64,000 nucleotides of DNA from Thelephora terrestris (Eukaryota > Basidiomycota > Agaricomycetes > Thelephorales > Thelephoraceae). Made by a program: the position numbers and the translations under genes. This document shows, one piece after another, positions 32,669 through 42,798 of this stretch. The DNA lies in assembly GCA_015956445.1 (NCBI GenBank), contig WIUZ02000009.1:744001-808000 (forward strand), in the 5' to 3' direction. Within the stretch, counting starts at the first letter, position 1. Every line of letters starts with the position of its first letter. The notes under the pieces were generated by a model. It searched no databases, was not told the DNA's origin, and was given only the letters and a program-made list of their open reading frames with translations.

Positions 32669-33985
32669 TTACATCTTTTCAATTGAACACTCATTTATTA
32701 GGTAGTCCCGTCCGATGTTCTTCCAGTTCCTGAAGAAGTCCTTTGAGTGTTTCTCGTACCTCAGGTTTTTACTCCAAACCGGGGCAGAATAAGGTCGGGC
32801 CGTGCCGTCCTTAATCCCCTGAAGACGTTTCTGGAACCACCGTTCACAGAGCGGGGTCCAACACCCAACATTGAGGTTACTTGCTTCCCAGATCGAAACC
32901 TTGGGCCACCACGACATGCCCCTCTTCTGGTCGCCATTGCCTGTTCTGGAATGAGCGAAGTACGGTTCGTGAGAAGAGAATTCACCAACCGGTCGGTACC
33001 TCGTACCCCCCAACGAGGTAGAACCACTCGCCCTCGTGCAGCTTATGATACCATAAAGACTTTCCCCTCACAATCACGGAGGAGCCCTGGTCGGGATGGG
33101 CGTCGCGAAAGGTGTCGAGGGATCCCTCAATCCCGAGCACCTCGCGAGCAATTCTCGAGGCAATGCCCCCGCGGGAAAATGCCGCAGCTGCAATGTGTGG
33201 ACGTTCGTGGAACAACGTCCTGACCCTCAACATGTAGGCCCGGAAGTCTTCTTGGTCTGGCTCCCAGGCTGCGTCTCGAAAGGGAATTGCGGGAATGTTG
33301 GAGCTCGGTGGGACCAAGGGCCAAGTCCTTGGGTATAAGAGCGTGAACCGAGACCCGCTGAGCAAGAGGTAATTCAATTGGGCCTCGAGCTTCAGTGCGG
33401 TCCCAGCTCGTGCAACCTCAAGGATGGTCAAAGGATCGTGGACCACCAGCATCCGGGAGTTGCTGTCAGTGCTAGTGAATGTGAATAGCACGTCTTCAGA
33501 AAGTTCGGGGAATTCCGAGAAGGCCACGGTGTGGTGTATCGACTGTTTGTAGCTCTGTTGGAACATCTTTTCGGGCGGTGAGGTTTTGCTGAGGTCGCAG
33601 TGGTCGTTGGGAATCTGTCCGGAGAGAGTGCTGGAAATAAAATGATTGAGGTGTTTTACATCTTCTCCGGAATCTTCTGGTACCAAACCAACGGTGCGAT
33701 ACGAGGATTGCGCCGAGAGGGGAATGATGGTCAGATTGGGGGTAGCGGCGGGACCGATATCGATTGAGAGATATCCATATCGACGGTACAAAAACTCCAG
33801 CGGTAAAGGGTTGGTCTTGGGGAGGGTGGCGGGCATCAGCGAAGTCATAGGTACTCCAGAGATCGTTGGCAACGTTGAAGTCGCGACACATGCGCCCGGG
33901 ACGTGGTACTGGTGGACGTCGTCTGGTACGATCAGAGCATCCGAGCGCCCAACTTGGCCGCAATCGCACGAGAATCGGCGTGCTC
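32669..33985 (-). CDS. Orphan gene of unknown function
   Basis: Two clear coding blocks on the minus strand: about 33985-33007 and 32945-32669, joined by a 61-bp intron (33006-32946, GTACGA...ATTCCAG). Splicing replaces the premature end VGGYEVPTGW with VGGTGNGDQKRGMSWWPK and adds about 90 residues. Features: a Cys-containing start (SCDCGQVGRSDALIVPDD), PLEFLYRRYGYLSIDIGP, and AAAFSRGGIASRIAREVLG. No signal peptide, membrane segment or known domain was recognised. The first exon or start codon is not resolved; the frame is open upstream of 33872 without an ATG. Tandem genes of this kind are common as lineage-specific proteins in mushroom-forming fungi, but that is impression, not evidence. 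Confidence 0.55.
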
Positions 33986-34178
33986 GATGCTTCGTCTTCC
34001 TTGAGGCTTAGGCCGGAATATGAGTAAAGGTTCGTGAGTTGCTGAGGTTCCGTGCAAAGTGGAGAGATGAGTTTGAGCGGGAGCACTAGGATGCGATAGA
34101 AGTATACATATAACTAAAGCCTCTCTGTAGTAAGCCTCGTCGGGAAATCCCGAGGGAAGTTCACCTTGCGTCAGCCCA

Positions 34179-35920
34179 ATGGAAACACACGATTACCCCG
34201 GAAGGGGCCTGTCGCTCTCGCAGCTCATCTTCGCCCTCAATGAAGAGCTGAAGCGCTTTGCATACTCACCGATGTATGTTGAAACAATGACATCCAAGGA
34301 CAATATCCTGATTACACCCTGCAGCTCCACTTTGGACGCGGCCTCCCAACTCGAGCGGGATGCCACAACTGCGTTGGCAAATATTCGCGAGTGGAGAACC
34401 TCTTTCGTTCACTTCAACCGCATCCCGGCGGATATCCTTTCCCTCATCGCCACCAACCTCTCCTCCCAGGTGGACCGTTTCCATGCCGCTTCCGTTTCTC
34501 GTCGTTGGCGTGGAGTCCTTCTCAATCATGGAACGCTATGGTCATAGCTGTTCCTCAGAAAGGGCGAGGCGTACGCGTCAACCCTCCTCGAACGCGCAAA
34601 AGGATCCGCACTGGACGTATTCATTCATCGCGATGTTCCTCTTGGCACTACAACATTGATTCATCCTCACGCTCAGCAAATCAGGTACCTCGAATTCAGC
34701 GGAAACCGCTGGCAGGACGTGGAAACATTCTCTGAAGCCAACTCGAGGCAACTCCCGCTCCTCCGCACCCTCACGATCAATAATTCCAATTTCTCCAATT
34801 TGCGAAACCACCTAGACATCGTGACCGCTCCCTCACCTCCCCTCTTCAGAAGTTCTATCGATCTGGAAGAATTTGACATTCGTTTGGGGATGCTTTCCTT
34901 ATTGAGCTGTTTCCTCTTTCCGAACCTCCCACGTTCAAACTATCATCAGGCCCGGAAAACCAATGTACTGCTTCACACCTACTCAACTTTCTGAGAGCAT
35001 CACCCACGTTGCAAACGGTCGATGTGCACATTTTTGTCACAGTCGAGCTGAGGAGCGTTCCGCAGGAAACAATCGTCGTCCTCCCCAATGTCAAGACCTC
35101 CTCACTGCACGTAGCCGATAGCTATGCGAAGCGCATCTACGACGTTGCAGCTTGCATATCGTGCCCTGTCGCTAGGTCCACGTCGCTGACGCACGATACG
35201 TATGAATGCCACATGAATCCAGACATGGAGGTATTCACCACCCCTGTTTTGTGGAATACAATCCTCCACCAGTATACGGCGAGCCCAATTGAGAGAGTCA
35301 AACTCGAGATAAAATACTCCGAGGACGAGGATATCACCTGTTTTCTCACCTTCCGCTCCTCCGACGCGACCTTCGTTTATTCGAACTTCAAACTTACCAG
35401 CATGGGTATGGACGACGCCGATTTACCCATGCCTCATGAGGAGATGGCGTGGAAGGTTTTCACTCAGGCCCTCAAGATCATCCAGTACCGCCACCTGCTG
35501 TCCCACGTCAAGCGACTCCACATCGAAAATAGAGTCGCCATGTCGGATGCCCCCGAGATGCTACGTGCGGCGGAACAGGTTCCGATACTGTTCAACTTAT
35601 TGGGGCCCTTGGACGAGTTGACCATCCACGGCTGCGATTTACATACATTCATCAACGCCTTCCTGGACCGTCCGAGGCTTGGCAACTCGAAACCCATCGT
35701 ATTCCCGCATATCGAGACGCTCGTGATCTTAAACCCATCGATGGAAATCGATGAGACGGAGTGCCTAAAGGCGATTGTGGAACTCGCATAGTCGCAGCAT
35801 TTGCTGGGGATACCCTTCGGGTATGTTCGAGTCCGCATGCGGAAGATTCCTGCAGGGATGGCAGAGGAGTTGAGTCAGTGGGTCAATGCAGTGGATTGCG
35901 ATGAGGAAGACGATATGTAA
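34179..35920 (+). pseudogene. F-box pseudogene, duplicate of member 2
   Basis: Exon 1 is 34179-34273 (METHDYPGRGLSLSQL...) and the intron 34274-34324 (GTATGT...CCTGATTAC...CTGCAG); both are intact. Exon 2 has a stop at 34545-34547 where relatives have Gln (LWSQLFLRK), a 1-bp deletion near 34926 (ccgaacctccc against ccgaacctcacc) that shifts the frame, and a second stop near 35790 (TAG for Lys). The terminal part matches member 2 closely. Three lesions and otherwise high identity point to a recent loss. The two remaining open parts (34179-34547, 35009-35791) are fragments, not genes. Confidence 0.88.
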
Positions 35921-36195
35921 AATGACCACATTGTGTACCAGGTAACTTCGATGTTGCTCAGAGATGATTTAGAGGTCTCGATACGGTTTTACTCTCTGTA
36001 CCGCCCTACCATGTGCTTGTAATGAAGATTGCACAAAGAAAAACCCTAGGGTTCGATAGCTCGTGCTTAAACATCAGGAGATGCTGAATCACAAGTCCAC
36101 AGCACGGAAAACCGTGAACACCGCTTACATCGCCGACCACAGGTGCAGACCCCCCAAGTGAATAAAGCCAAACGAATCTTTGTTTCGGTTGACAT

Positions 36196-37262
36196 CCCCT
36201 CGCTTATGTTAGCTACTTGGTGCTCGTCTACCACCTGAGAGGTAGGGTACGGAAAAACCACGACCCTGGCTGCCACCTGACAAGACGACGGAGAGCCTGG
36301 GGAGCTGGGTCCACGAGAATGATGCAGGAGGCCCTGTCATTCTGGGGGTTGAGGTAGGGTGAGCAAGTCAGGACATCGAGGAGATATAACATAAGCTCTG
36401 GCGTGCGCAGGTCCGGCCCTGCATTAACAGATGTTGAGGGGCATGAGGGAGGAGGAATGATAACCGATGTTCGCAGCCAGGGCGCTGGTGCAAATGGGAA
36501 TTGTGAGCACCAGCAACGTCGTGCATCGGCACTAAGCCTTGAGAGTGACAGCAAATTGAGAGGTTGCCGTGAGCCTCAGTTTAACTTTTGCTCCGAGGGC
36601 TGGAACAGTGGAACTTGAAGTTGAAGGCTCTTGACTCCGGAGCACGTGCTTGCGCGCCACACCCAAGCTACTTAGTCTAGGTCACCAAAGCGTCCCAAAT
36701 CCCTCAGGCTCAGCTCCAACCCCGCATAGCACGTATGCCGGGCAAGATTACGGAGAGGACGACCCGAGATACCGGACGCTGAAGTAGTTGAACAAAAAAC
36801 CAAGCGAAGGCCTGCTAAGGATAGGGAAGGAAACGTGAAGTCAAGAACCAATTGTCCCACTGAGGACGACAAGCAAACCGACAATAGGGAGTCTGGGGGC
36901 TATCACCTGCTTGCAGACAAGAACAAGGGTCACTCACGACTCCCGGCTAGGGTCAGACGCTCTTGCATCTACCATAGTCGCAACAAAAGGCGCATGGCTG
37001 AGAGCGTCCAAAACATCATGTGAGGTGGGATTGAGTAAAACTAGTGTCGCTGCCGTGTTGTAAGGAGGCAGGGTTGTGATAGCGAGATCTTGGGTGAAAA
37101 GATGCGGATCGAAGTCGTCGATCAATTTTCTCGTCCCTCGATCACAGAGTCGACAGGCGTACCCTGAGCAACGAGAAAGACGTAGTTCGAGATATCTATA
37201 ATATACAGGAAGAGTGCTACAACGAATAGAAAATGACCGCCGAGTTGCCAGTACTATACTAC
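36196..37262. other. No recognised gene
   Basis: Short open frames on both strands without a domain. The minus-strand frames near 36554-36228 and 37266-36934 could be remnants or downstream exons of the kinase locus, but no splice path links them. Confidence 0.35.
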
Positions 37263-38716
37263 TCACGTCGAACCTGGTAGGTACGCCGAAAAAGAACTAG
37301 ATGAATCTAAACCGAAGATACTAGAGGAACCGGCCACAACAGCAAGATGAACCGGAGGAGGATTCCATGTGTGAGTCACAGAAGAAAGGTGATCATGCAG
37401 TCCACAGGCAGTCGGTCGACTTGAGCTCATCTCGCTCCAACACAACTGCGCCAATCCCCAAAGGGTGTCAGAGAAGCCCAAATATTGGGCACGAGAAGGT
37501 TTCTCTGGGTGTACCCCTCTTAGTATAGCTATAGCTGGAATCGGCGTGACAGCATATACGTGATGGAACGGTCGCAGACCGGTCAAGACCTAGGACGCGT
37601 AAGCGAGCGACCACCCTGCTTATGCAACTGACTAACCTCGTATATCACCAATCCGAGCGCATAGCAGTTGGACTCGCAGGTCGGACGACCATTGGAACCG
37701 AAACTGCTCGGGTCCAACAGCTCTGGGCTCATCTGACAACCCGTCCCACCAAATGAACCACCAATTTCAGATAAAAATGTCATAATTACATCGGTCATCG
37801 TCATCAGACCGAAATCCGCAACGCGAGCGGAACCCATGTCGTCAACTAAAATGTTTGCCTGCCTCACTTGTCCATAAGGAGTAAGAGCACCAGAAGGTTA
37901 TTGGACACACCCCTTTGAGATCTGCATGGACAATCCTGAGGTCGTGAAGGTATGCCACTCCGGACATGACCTCAGAAAGCTCAAGGTTCCTGATAAGGAA
38001 GAGGAAAATTGTGAGAGAATAAGAAGGGGACTCACCAACTTTAAATGGTTTGCTGCGGGATTGGACATTGTGTACTGCATGATGTTTCCGTTGCGCATCC
38101 ACTCAGTCAAGATGTGGAAGCAGTGTGATTTGGCGGAGATGGAAACCCCTAGCAGGGGTGAGACGTTCAGATGGGATAGATGTTTCCAAGCAATAATCTC
38201 CCGGCACAACCGCTGGGGCAAAACTGAGCAATGGTGACTCCCGGCATTGATTGGAAATACCTTGAAAATCCTATCTGGGTCTGCTTTGTTCATCCTGAGA
38301 TGTTTAATAGCTACGGTGCGTCCCTGGTACTCCCCATCGCTCACGTCTGCAAATCCCCCATGGTATTGGATGTCCCCAACGCGTATATGCTCCTCCTGCA
38401 GGACATATGATGAAGGTATGATCCTGCGTGCCTCGCAGATCTTGTGAATGAGCCGCAAGCTCCTCTGCCGGAGCTTTGTATCAAGACCTGACTGCATAAG
38501 GACCTGTATTTGGCAGGATGAGTTGTTTGTCCGACGGTCATGGGGAGCACAATAGACTCACTTGGTTGAGGAAATCAATAAATTCCTGTGCCTCCCTTCC
38601 CCGGAAGCTTCTCGCGAGGGCGATCTTGGATAGGCAGGTTAGCAAGGACTGGACTTCGGAGAGGCATTCGCGTGAAGTGATCTCCACCGAACGGAGGTTA
38701 GACCAGAACCGAGTGT
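37263..38716 (-). CDS. Protein kinase-like protein (basidiomycete HADLK type)
   Basis: Exons on the minus strand, about: 38716-38562, 38503-38261, 38212 to about 38047, a catalytic exon ending near 37910, about 37873-37640, and 37586-37263. Short introns with GT...AG signals join them in frame. Visible kinase motifs: VAIKHLR (subdomain II Lys), CREIIAWKHLSH (helix C Glu), IVHADLKGANILVDD (catalytic loop, with HAD in place of HRD) and VADFGLM (DFG). The activation segment ends in a GTxxxxSPE motif (GTGCQMSPELL). The N-terminal helical part (FWSNLRSVEITSRE) resembles the segment that precedes the kinase domain in Agaricomycete TKL-like families. HAD replaces the Arg, not the catalytic Asp, so activity is possible. 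The N-terminus is incomplete: an acceptor at 38717 implies an upstream exon, now separated by or lost near the MULE that begins 127 bp away. Confidence 0.75.
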
Positions 38717-38834
38717 CTAGAGAATGTCAACTAGTAGTCAGCATCCACTGTGGGAGAGCAACGACCCGCTTTGCGAGTCGCGTCCGCCGTGAAGTAGGCC
38801 GGGTGTGCAAGTGACTACAACCATACACCCACGG

Positions 38835-38843
38835 ATCACTATG
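38835..38843. other. 9-bp target-site duplication, left (MULE)
   Basis: ATCACTATG, repeated exactly at 45698-45706. Nine bp is the typical MULE length. Confidence 0.85.
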
Positions 38844-39048
38844 GGACAGACGGCGGTCGCTCATGATGACGCAACAAAAGAAGACTTTTTGATGTCATCC
38901 GTCGTCCGAGGGCTCCGTTCGATGTCCATCCCTCCCGTCTCTGCTTCAACACGTCTCTCGTTCCGCTCTAATCTACTGCTTGAGGAGGAAATACCACTTC
39001 CCCCATGGTCTACCTTTCAACTTGTTTTTTTAATTATAACGCAGAATT
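38844..39048 (+). repeat. MULE terminal inverted repeat, left
   Basis: Pairs with 45493-45697. It is followed by AT-rich sequence and probably contains the transposase promoter. Confidence 0.85.
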
Positions 39049-40699
39049 ATAACACGGATAATGAAAATCATGGCAATTTTTTGTGGTTCGTTTTTGGGGG
39101 TCGTTGCCAACCTTTGCTTCAGATGGCTGCGCCTGTGCTCATGAGCACATACTCACCTTCACGAAGAGACACAAAGGTGAAGATCTTGAATTTCAATCAG
39201 AATCATACTCACCGTGCCAAATGTGACTCCAGCCATCAATAGGTCACCTGTTCATCAACGAGAAACAGGCGTCGGCTATCGAGAAACTTTACAAAGAGTC
39301 CATGACCGTCTACCACGAGTTCACAGCAAGCCCAGAATCACAGCAACACGCAGAAAAATTCCTCAAGCTCCATGCTTTGACAACTGATACACTTGCCAAC
39401 CTTGAGAGTCGTTGGACTTCAGTGCGGACCAATTCTTGGGCGAAAAAATGCAGGAAATTATATCAATGGTAAGAGCCAACAGTGTTGTTTGCAGCATCCC
39501 TATTTGACGTGGCTGCTGGCAGTTCGTGTGGTTACAGCACCGAGGCGAGACAGAAGCGATCGTCTTCGCAGTCAAAGGATCAGTGGTCACGCCAGGCACC
39601 ATACGATTTCACTGGGTGCTGGGCGCATGCAGATATTACATACGACAAATCTAGTCTCAATGTCTTGAGGATAATCGGCTACTTCGAACACAATGACGAG
39701 TGCCAGAATGCGACGCTCGTCAGGTATCCATCAATCCCCCTCCATGAACACGTCTATGAGGTTGCCCTTGAGCAACTATCCCAGGGCGCCAGGTACGTCC
39801 CTAAGATACTGTCGTTGTTCCCTGCTGCCTAACATCTTCATCAGCATCACCGCTATTCAGGCCGAGAACGTTTGGCGGGTCGAGCATGGACGGTACCGGG
39901 ATATTAGCGAACGTTCAAACCACCGCTACGCACTTCTTCGTTCGGACTTCAGCCGCTTGTACCGCCATTACTACCGTTTGCAAGGTATCAATGTCGATGT
40001 CAAGCCTGAAGCAAATGTCAACAATTGGATGAAAGGCACGAGCCCGACCTTCAACCCAACGATTGCAGAGGCCGTCTTCCACTATGCTCCCCGGGTGGAA
40101 GCAGGTGAACGGTTCGAGTTATGTATATCGACACCCGAGATGCGGTCTGCCGCGGTCCAATTCGTCCACAAAAGGCAGCTCATCCTCGATGGAACGTTCG
40201 GTTTAAGTGCCTCTAGGCTCCTCGTATGGATCGCGATGGGAGTAAACGAGGGGAACCATGGTGTTCCTGTTGCAATATTTCTGTTTTCGGCTCCCTCTGG
40301 TGCAAAGGCGACGCATGCCGGTTACGACACCGCGATTCTCACGAAACTTCTCAGCAAGTGGAAAGGTTCATTCGCGCCAGGTAAACTGGAGCCCACAGTT
40401 GCAACCACAGACACGGATACCAAGGAACGAGGTGTCTTGATCAGTGTCTGGCCGGAAATCACCCTCCTTCTATGTCGGTTTCACCTGCGGCAGTGTTGGA
40501 CCAATAAGCGGAACAACCTCTTCGGCGCAAAGAATGAGACTAGTTTTTTCAAGGAAAAGGCTCTTGGCTGTGTCCGTAGTCTGGATACATTGTATGTCAC
40601 AAACGCGTGACTTAGTAGCCAAGATCTCACAAATAATTCAAGACATTGGTCTCATTCGCAGTAATAATGATACAAAGGTGACTAAAAGGAACTACAAAC

Positions 40700-41603
40700 T
40701 TAGACAAGAACAAACGGGTCGACATCACATGAACAGTTCTGAGGAAGGGGGCAACGATGAGCGAAGTGGTGAGGGTTGTGAATACTTTCAGGACAGTAAG
40801 ACCACTCTCGCGTCACCGGATCCTGCCAGCACTCCCTACACCCCAACACGTCATGAGATAAACTATCATACATCTCTCGCCGCACGTCCAACAAGGCCTC
40901 GCTCACTAATGCGAACCCATAGCGGTCTTGGAGACCCGCCACCTCCACCTTCAACTTCATCCTCACCTGCCGTGACTTGTCGGAGGGACAACAACGTTGA
41001 CCAGAACGAGTCATCGGACTCTTGCGGGCCTTCTTCCTCTGGGACCTCTCCACCATCTGGCGAACTGGGGCAGGACTCCAGGGAGAGGATGGAGGGAGAG
41101 GAACGCCCTGATCCTGGCGGTGGCGAAGGGACGACTGGGGACTTGCAAGGGGGGTCGGTGCAATAAGCCCCGTGACATTGGTGTCCGAAATATCGGAAGA
41201 GAGATGCCTGGAAAGGTCCCCAATGTTCCAAAGCAAAGTGAGAGAAGTCATCATTTAAGCTGTTCATGATGACGTACATGAGGTCCACCCGCTTCTCCAA
41301 TTTCGCGATCCTATCCTCCCTATCCCTCTCCATGACGTCCAATAACTGAACGGCTCCAGGGTGTAGAGCCCGGACCACAGGCCCAGAAAGTCTGGGATCT
41401 TCGTAACCAGCCTGTTCCCAGAACTCGGCAGGAGCGTTATGGGCGGAAAGGAAGTCGACGGCGACCTGATTGTCGTGGGCGATGTTGGCGGGAGTGTCAT
41501 ACAAGTGTTGCTCCACGTTGTAGGGAGCATCCGTCTCAAAGGACGGAGTGAAGGGAGTGGCGGCAGCGTTGAGGACGACATTGGCGGCAGCGAAAGTAGA
41601 CAT
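40700..41603 (-). CDS. Family A left gene, copy 1 (unknown; needs a frame switch)
   Basis: The ATG at 41603 opens a 245-codon frame (MSTFAAANVVLNAAATPFTP...) ending at 40866. A second frame, +1 to the first, is open from 41254 to 40700 and ends in a Cys/His-rich tail (CRECWQDP, HNPHHFAHRCPLPQ, CSC). All three copies keep both frames. Across the overlap after SPDGG, copies 1 and 3 differ by 11 residues in frame 1 but 4 in frame 2 (counted by eye), and only frame 2 continues past the frame 1 stop. The likely product joins the frame 1 N-terminus to the frame 2 C-terminus, through a short intron or a +1 shift near a run of AAG/GAA codons. There is a coiled segment around VMERDREDRIAKLEKR. No family is recognised; the Cys/His tail could bind nucleic acid. 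A TATTTAAG-type promoter element lies about 80 bp upstream. Confidence 0.6.
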
Positions 41604-42022
41604 AGTAGCAGAGGATGAGAGAAGATAGTACTGGTGTTTGGTGGGAGTGGAAAAGAGACGATGAGGGAAACGATCATTAATCCCCCTGACTTAAATACAT
41701 CCTGACTCAAGGAAAACCAGAAAGGGAAAACAAAAACCCATTATCCATTAACGTCCCCATTAGCGCAAACGAACCCTCAACCCCAATCGAGATCCCATCA
41801 ATCCAGAGAAATCCCCATCACGCTTCTATTGCTACCACGAAACACGAGAAATCCCTGAATGCTTCCATTGACCCGCGCCCCTATTGTTCCTGTATGAGTA
41901 ATTATTATTGGTCGTCCTAAGTCCCCTCATTCTGACTCATCTACCCTACCCTAAACTACGCACAGACCATGTTGACTCTTGTTTGACTCGTTGTAAAATA
42001 ATGACTCCTGTAGAGGATTGGG

Positions 42023-42030
42023 TATATAAG
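42023..42030 (+). promoter_or_regulatory. TATA box, family A right gene
   Basis: TATATAAG preceded by GAGGATTGGG, about 145 bp before the right-gene ATG; conserved in copy 2 (53747-53754) and in copy 3. Confidence 0.6.
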
Positions 42031-42174
42031 GGAGAGCGTCCGCTCCTTCTTTTCCCCATTCTCAATCTCTTCTGTACCTCTCTACCCACAACTCGAATAT
42101 AAAAGTAAGCTGGGGAATTCTCCTCACGCCTTACCTTTTCTAACTCATCTCAGCAGGAGTCCTCCTGCTAGTGT

Positions 42175-42798
42175 ATGTTCAGCGCTCCCAATCCTTTCCC
42201 CTCTACAAGTCCAGTCCAACGACCAGTCGTTCCTGACGCCAGGAGATCTATCTGGGAGTATAAACTCATCAGGAGTCTTCAAGTAAACCGAACCGCCGGT
42301 TTACTCACCCATTTTCCTTACTATCGACCCTTTGCAGCTCTCGACGCCGGAGTCACAACTCCCCCATTTCTCCTAGGAGCAGATCATCAATTCCTTTGGA
42401 ATTCGGATCTCACTGAGAGCGTCCTTGCGACCGTCTACTTCAGTATCAGCCCGGCCTTCTATTTTCCTTCTCCGCGAGTCCATCTTACCACTAACATCCA
42501 TACCCATTCCCCCGCTATCATTGTCCTTTGGTGGGAAGTCCCAACTGAATTACCTTATTCGGTTATAGAATACCTCGTCAACTTCGAACGTCTTAGCGAC
42601 CAAGACTTCGAACCCTTTGTGCAGCAACTCAATCAGTTCTGCCAGGACTACCACTCACCCATTCACCCTTATCAGACAGAGTCACCCCTCTCTCTGGATA
42701 TTCCTCCTCCCCTCGTCTCTACACCCGGAACCCCCTTTAAAACCAGACCCGACACTCCTCACCCTTCCGCTAATCCTCTAGCGCCCCACAAACAGTAA
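42175..42798 (+). CDS. Family A right gene, copy 1 (207 aa, unknown)
   Basis: Starts MFSAPNPFPSTSPVQRPVVP after the context ctagtgtATG. Single exon, 207 aa, conserved in all three copies with few replacements. The middle region looks like mixed beta strands (FLLGADHQFLWNSDLTESV, IIVLWWEVPTELPY), followed by an acidic/aromatic helix (QDFEPFVQQLNQFCQDY) and a proline-rich tail ending PLAPHKQ. No signal peptide or transmembrane helix, and no recognised family. It lies between the TATA box and the right terminus, so it would be at the 5' end of any transcript started in this LTR-like unit. Confidence 0.65.
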   Translation: MFSAPNPFPSTSPVQRPVVPDARRSIWEYKLIRSLQVNRTAGLLTHFPYYRPFAALDAGVTTPPFLLGADHQFLWNSDLTESVLATVYFSISPAFYFPSPRVHLTTNIHTHSPAIIVLWWEVPTELPYSVIEYLVNFERLSDQDFEPFVQQLNQFCQDYHSPIHPYQTESPLSLDIPPPLVSTPGTPFKTRPDTPHPSANPLAPHKQ

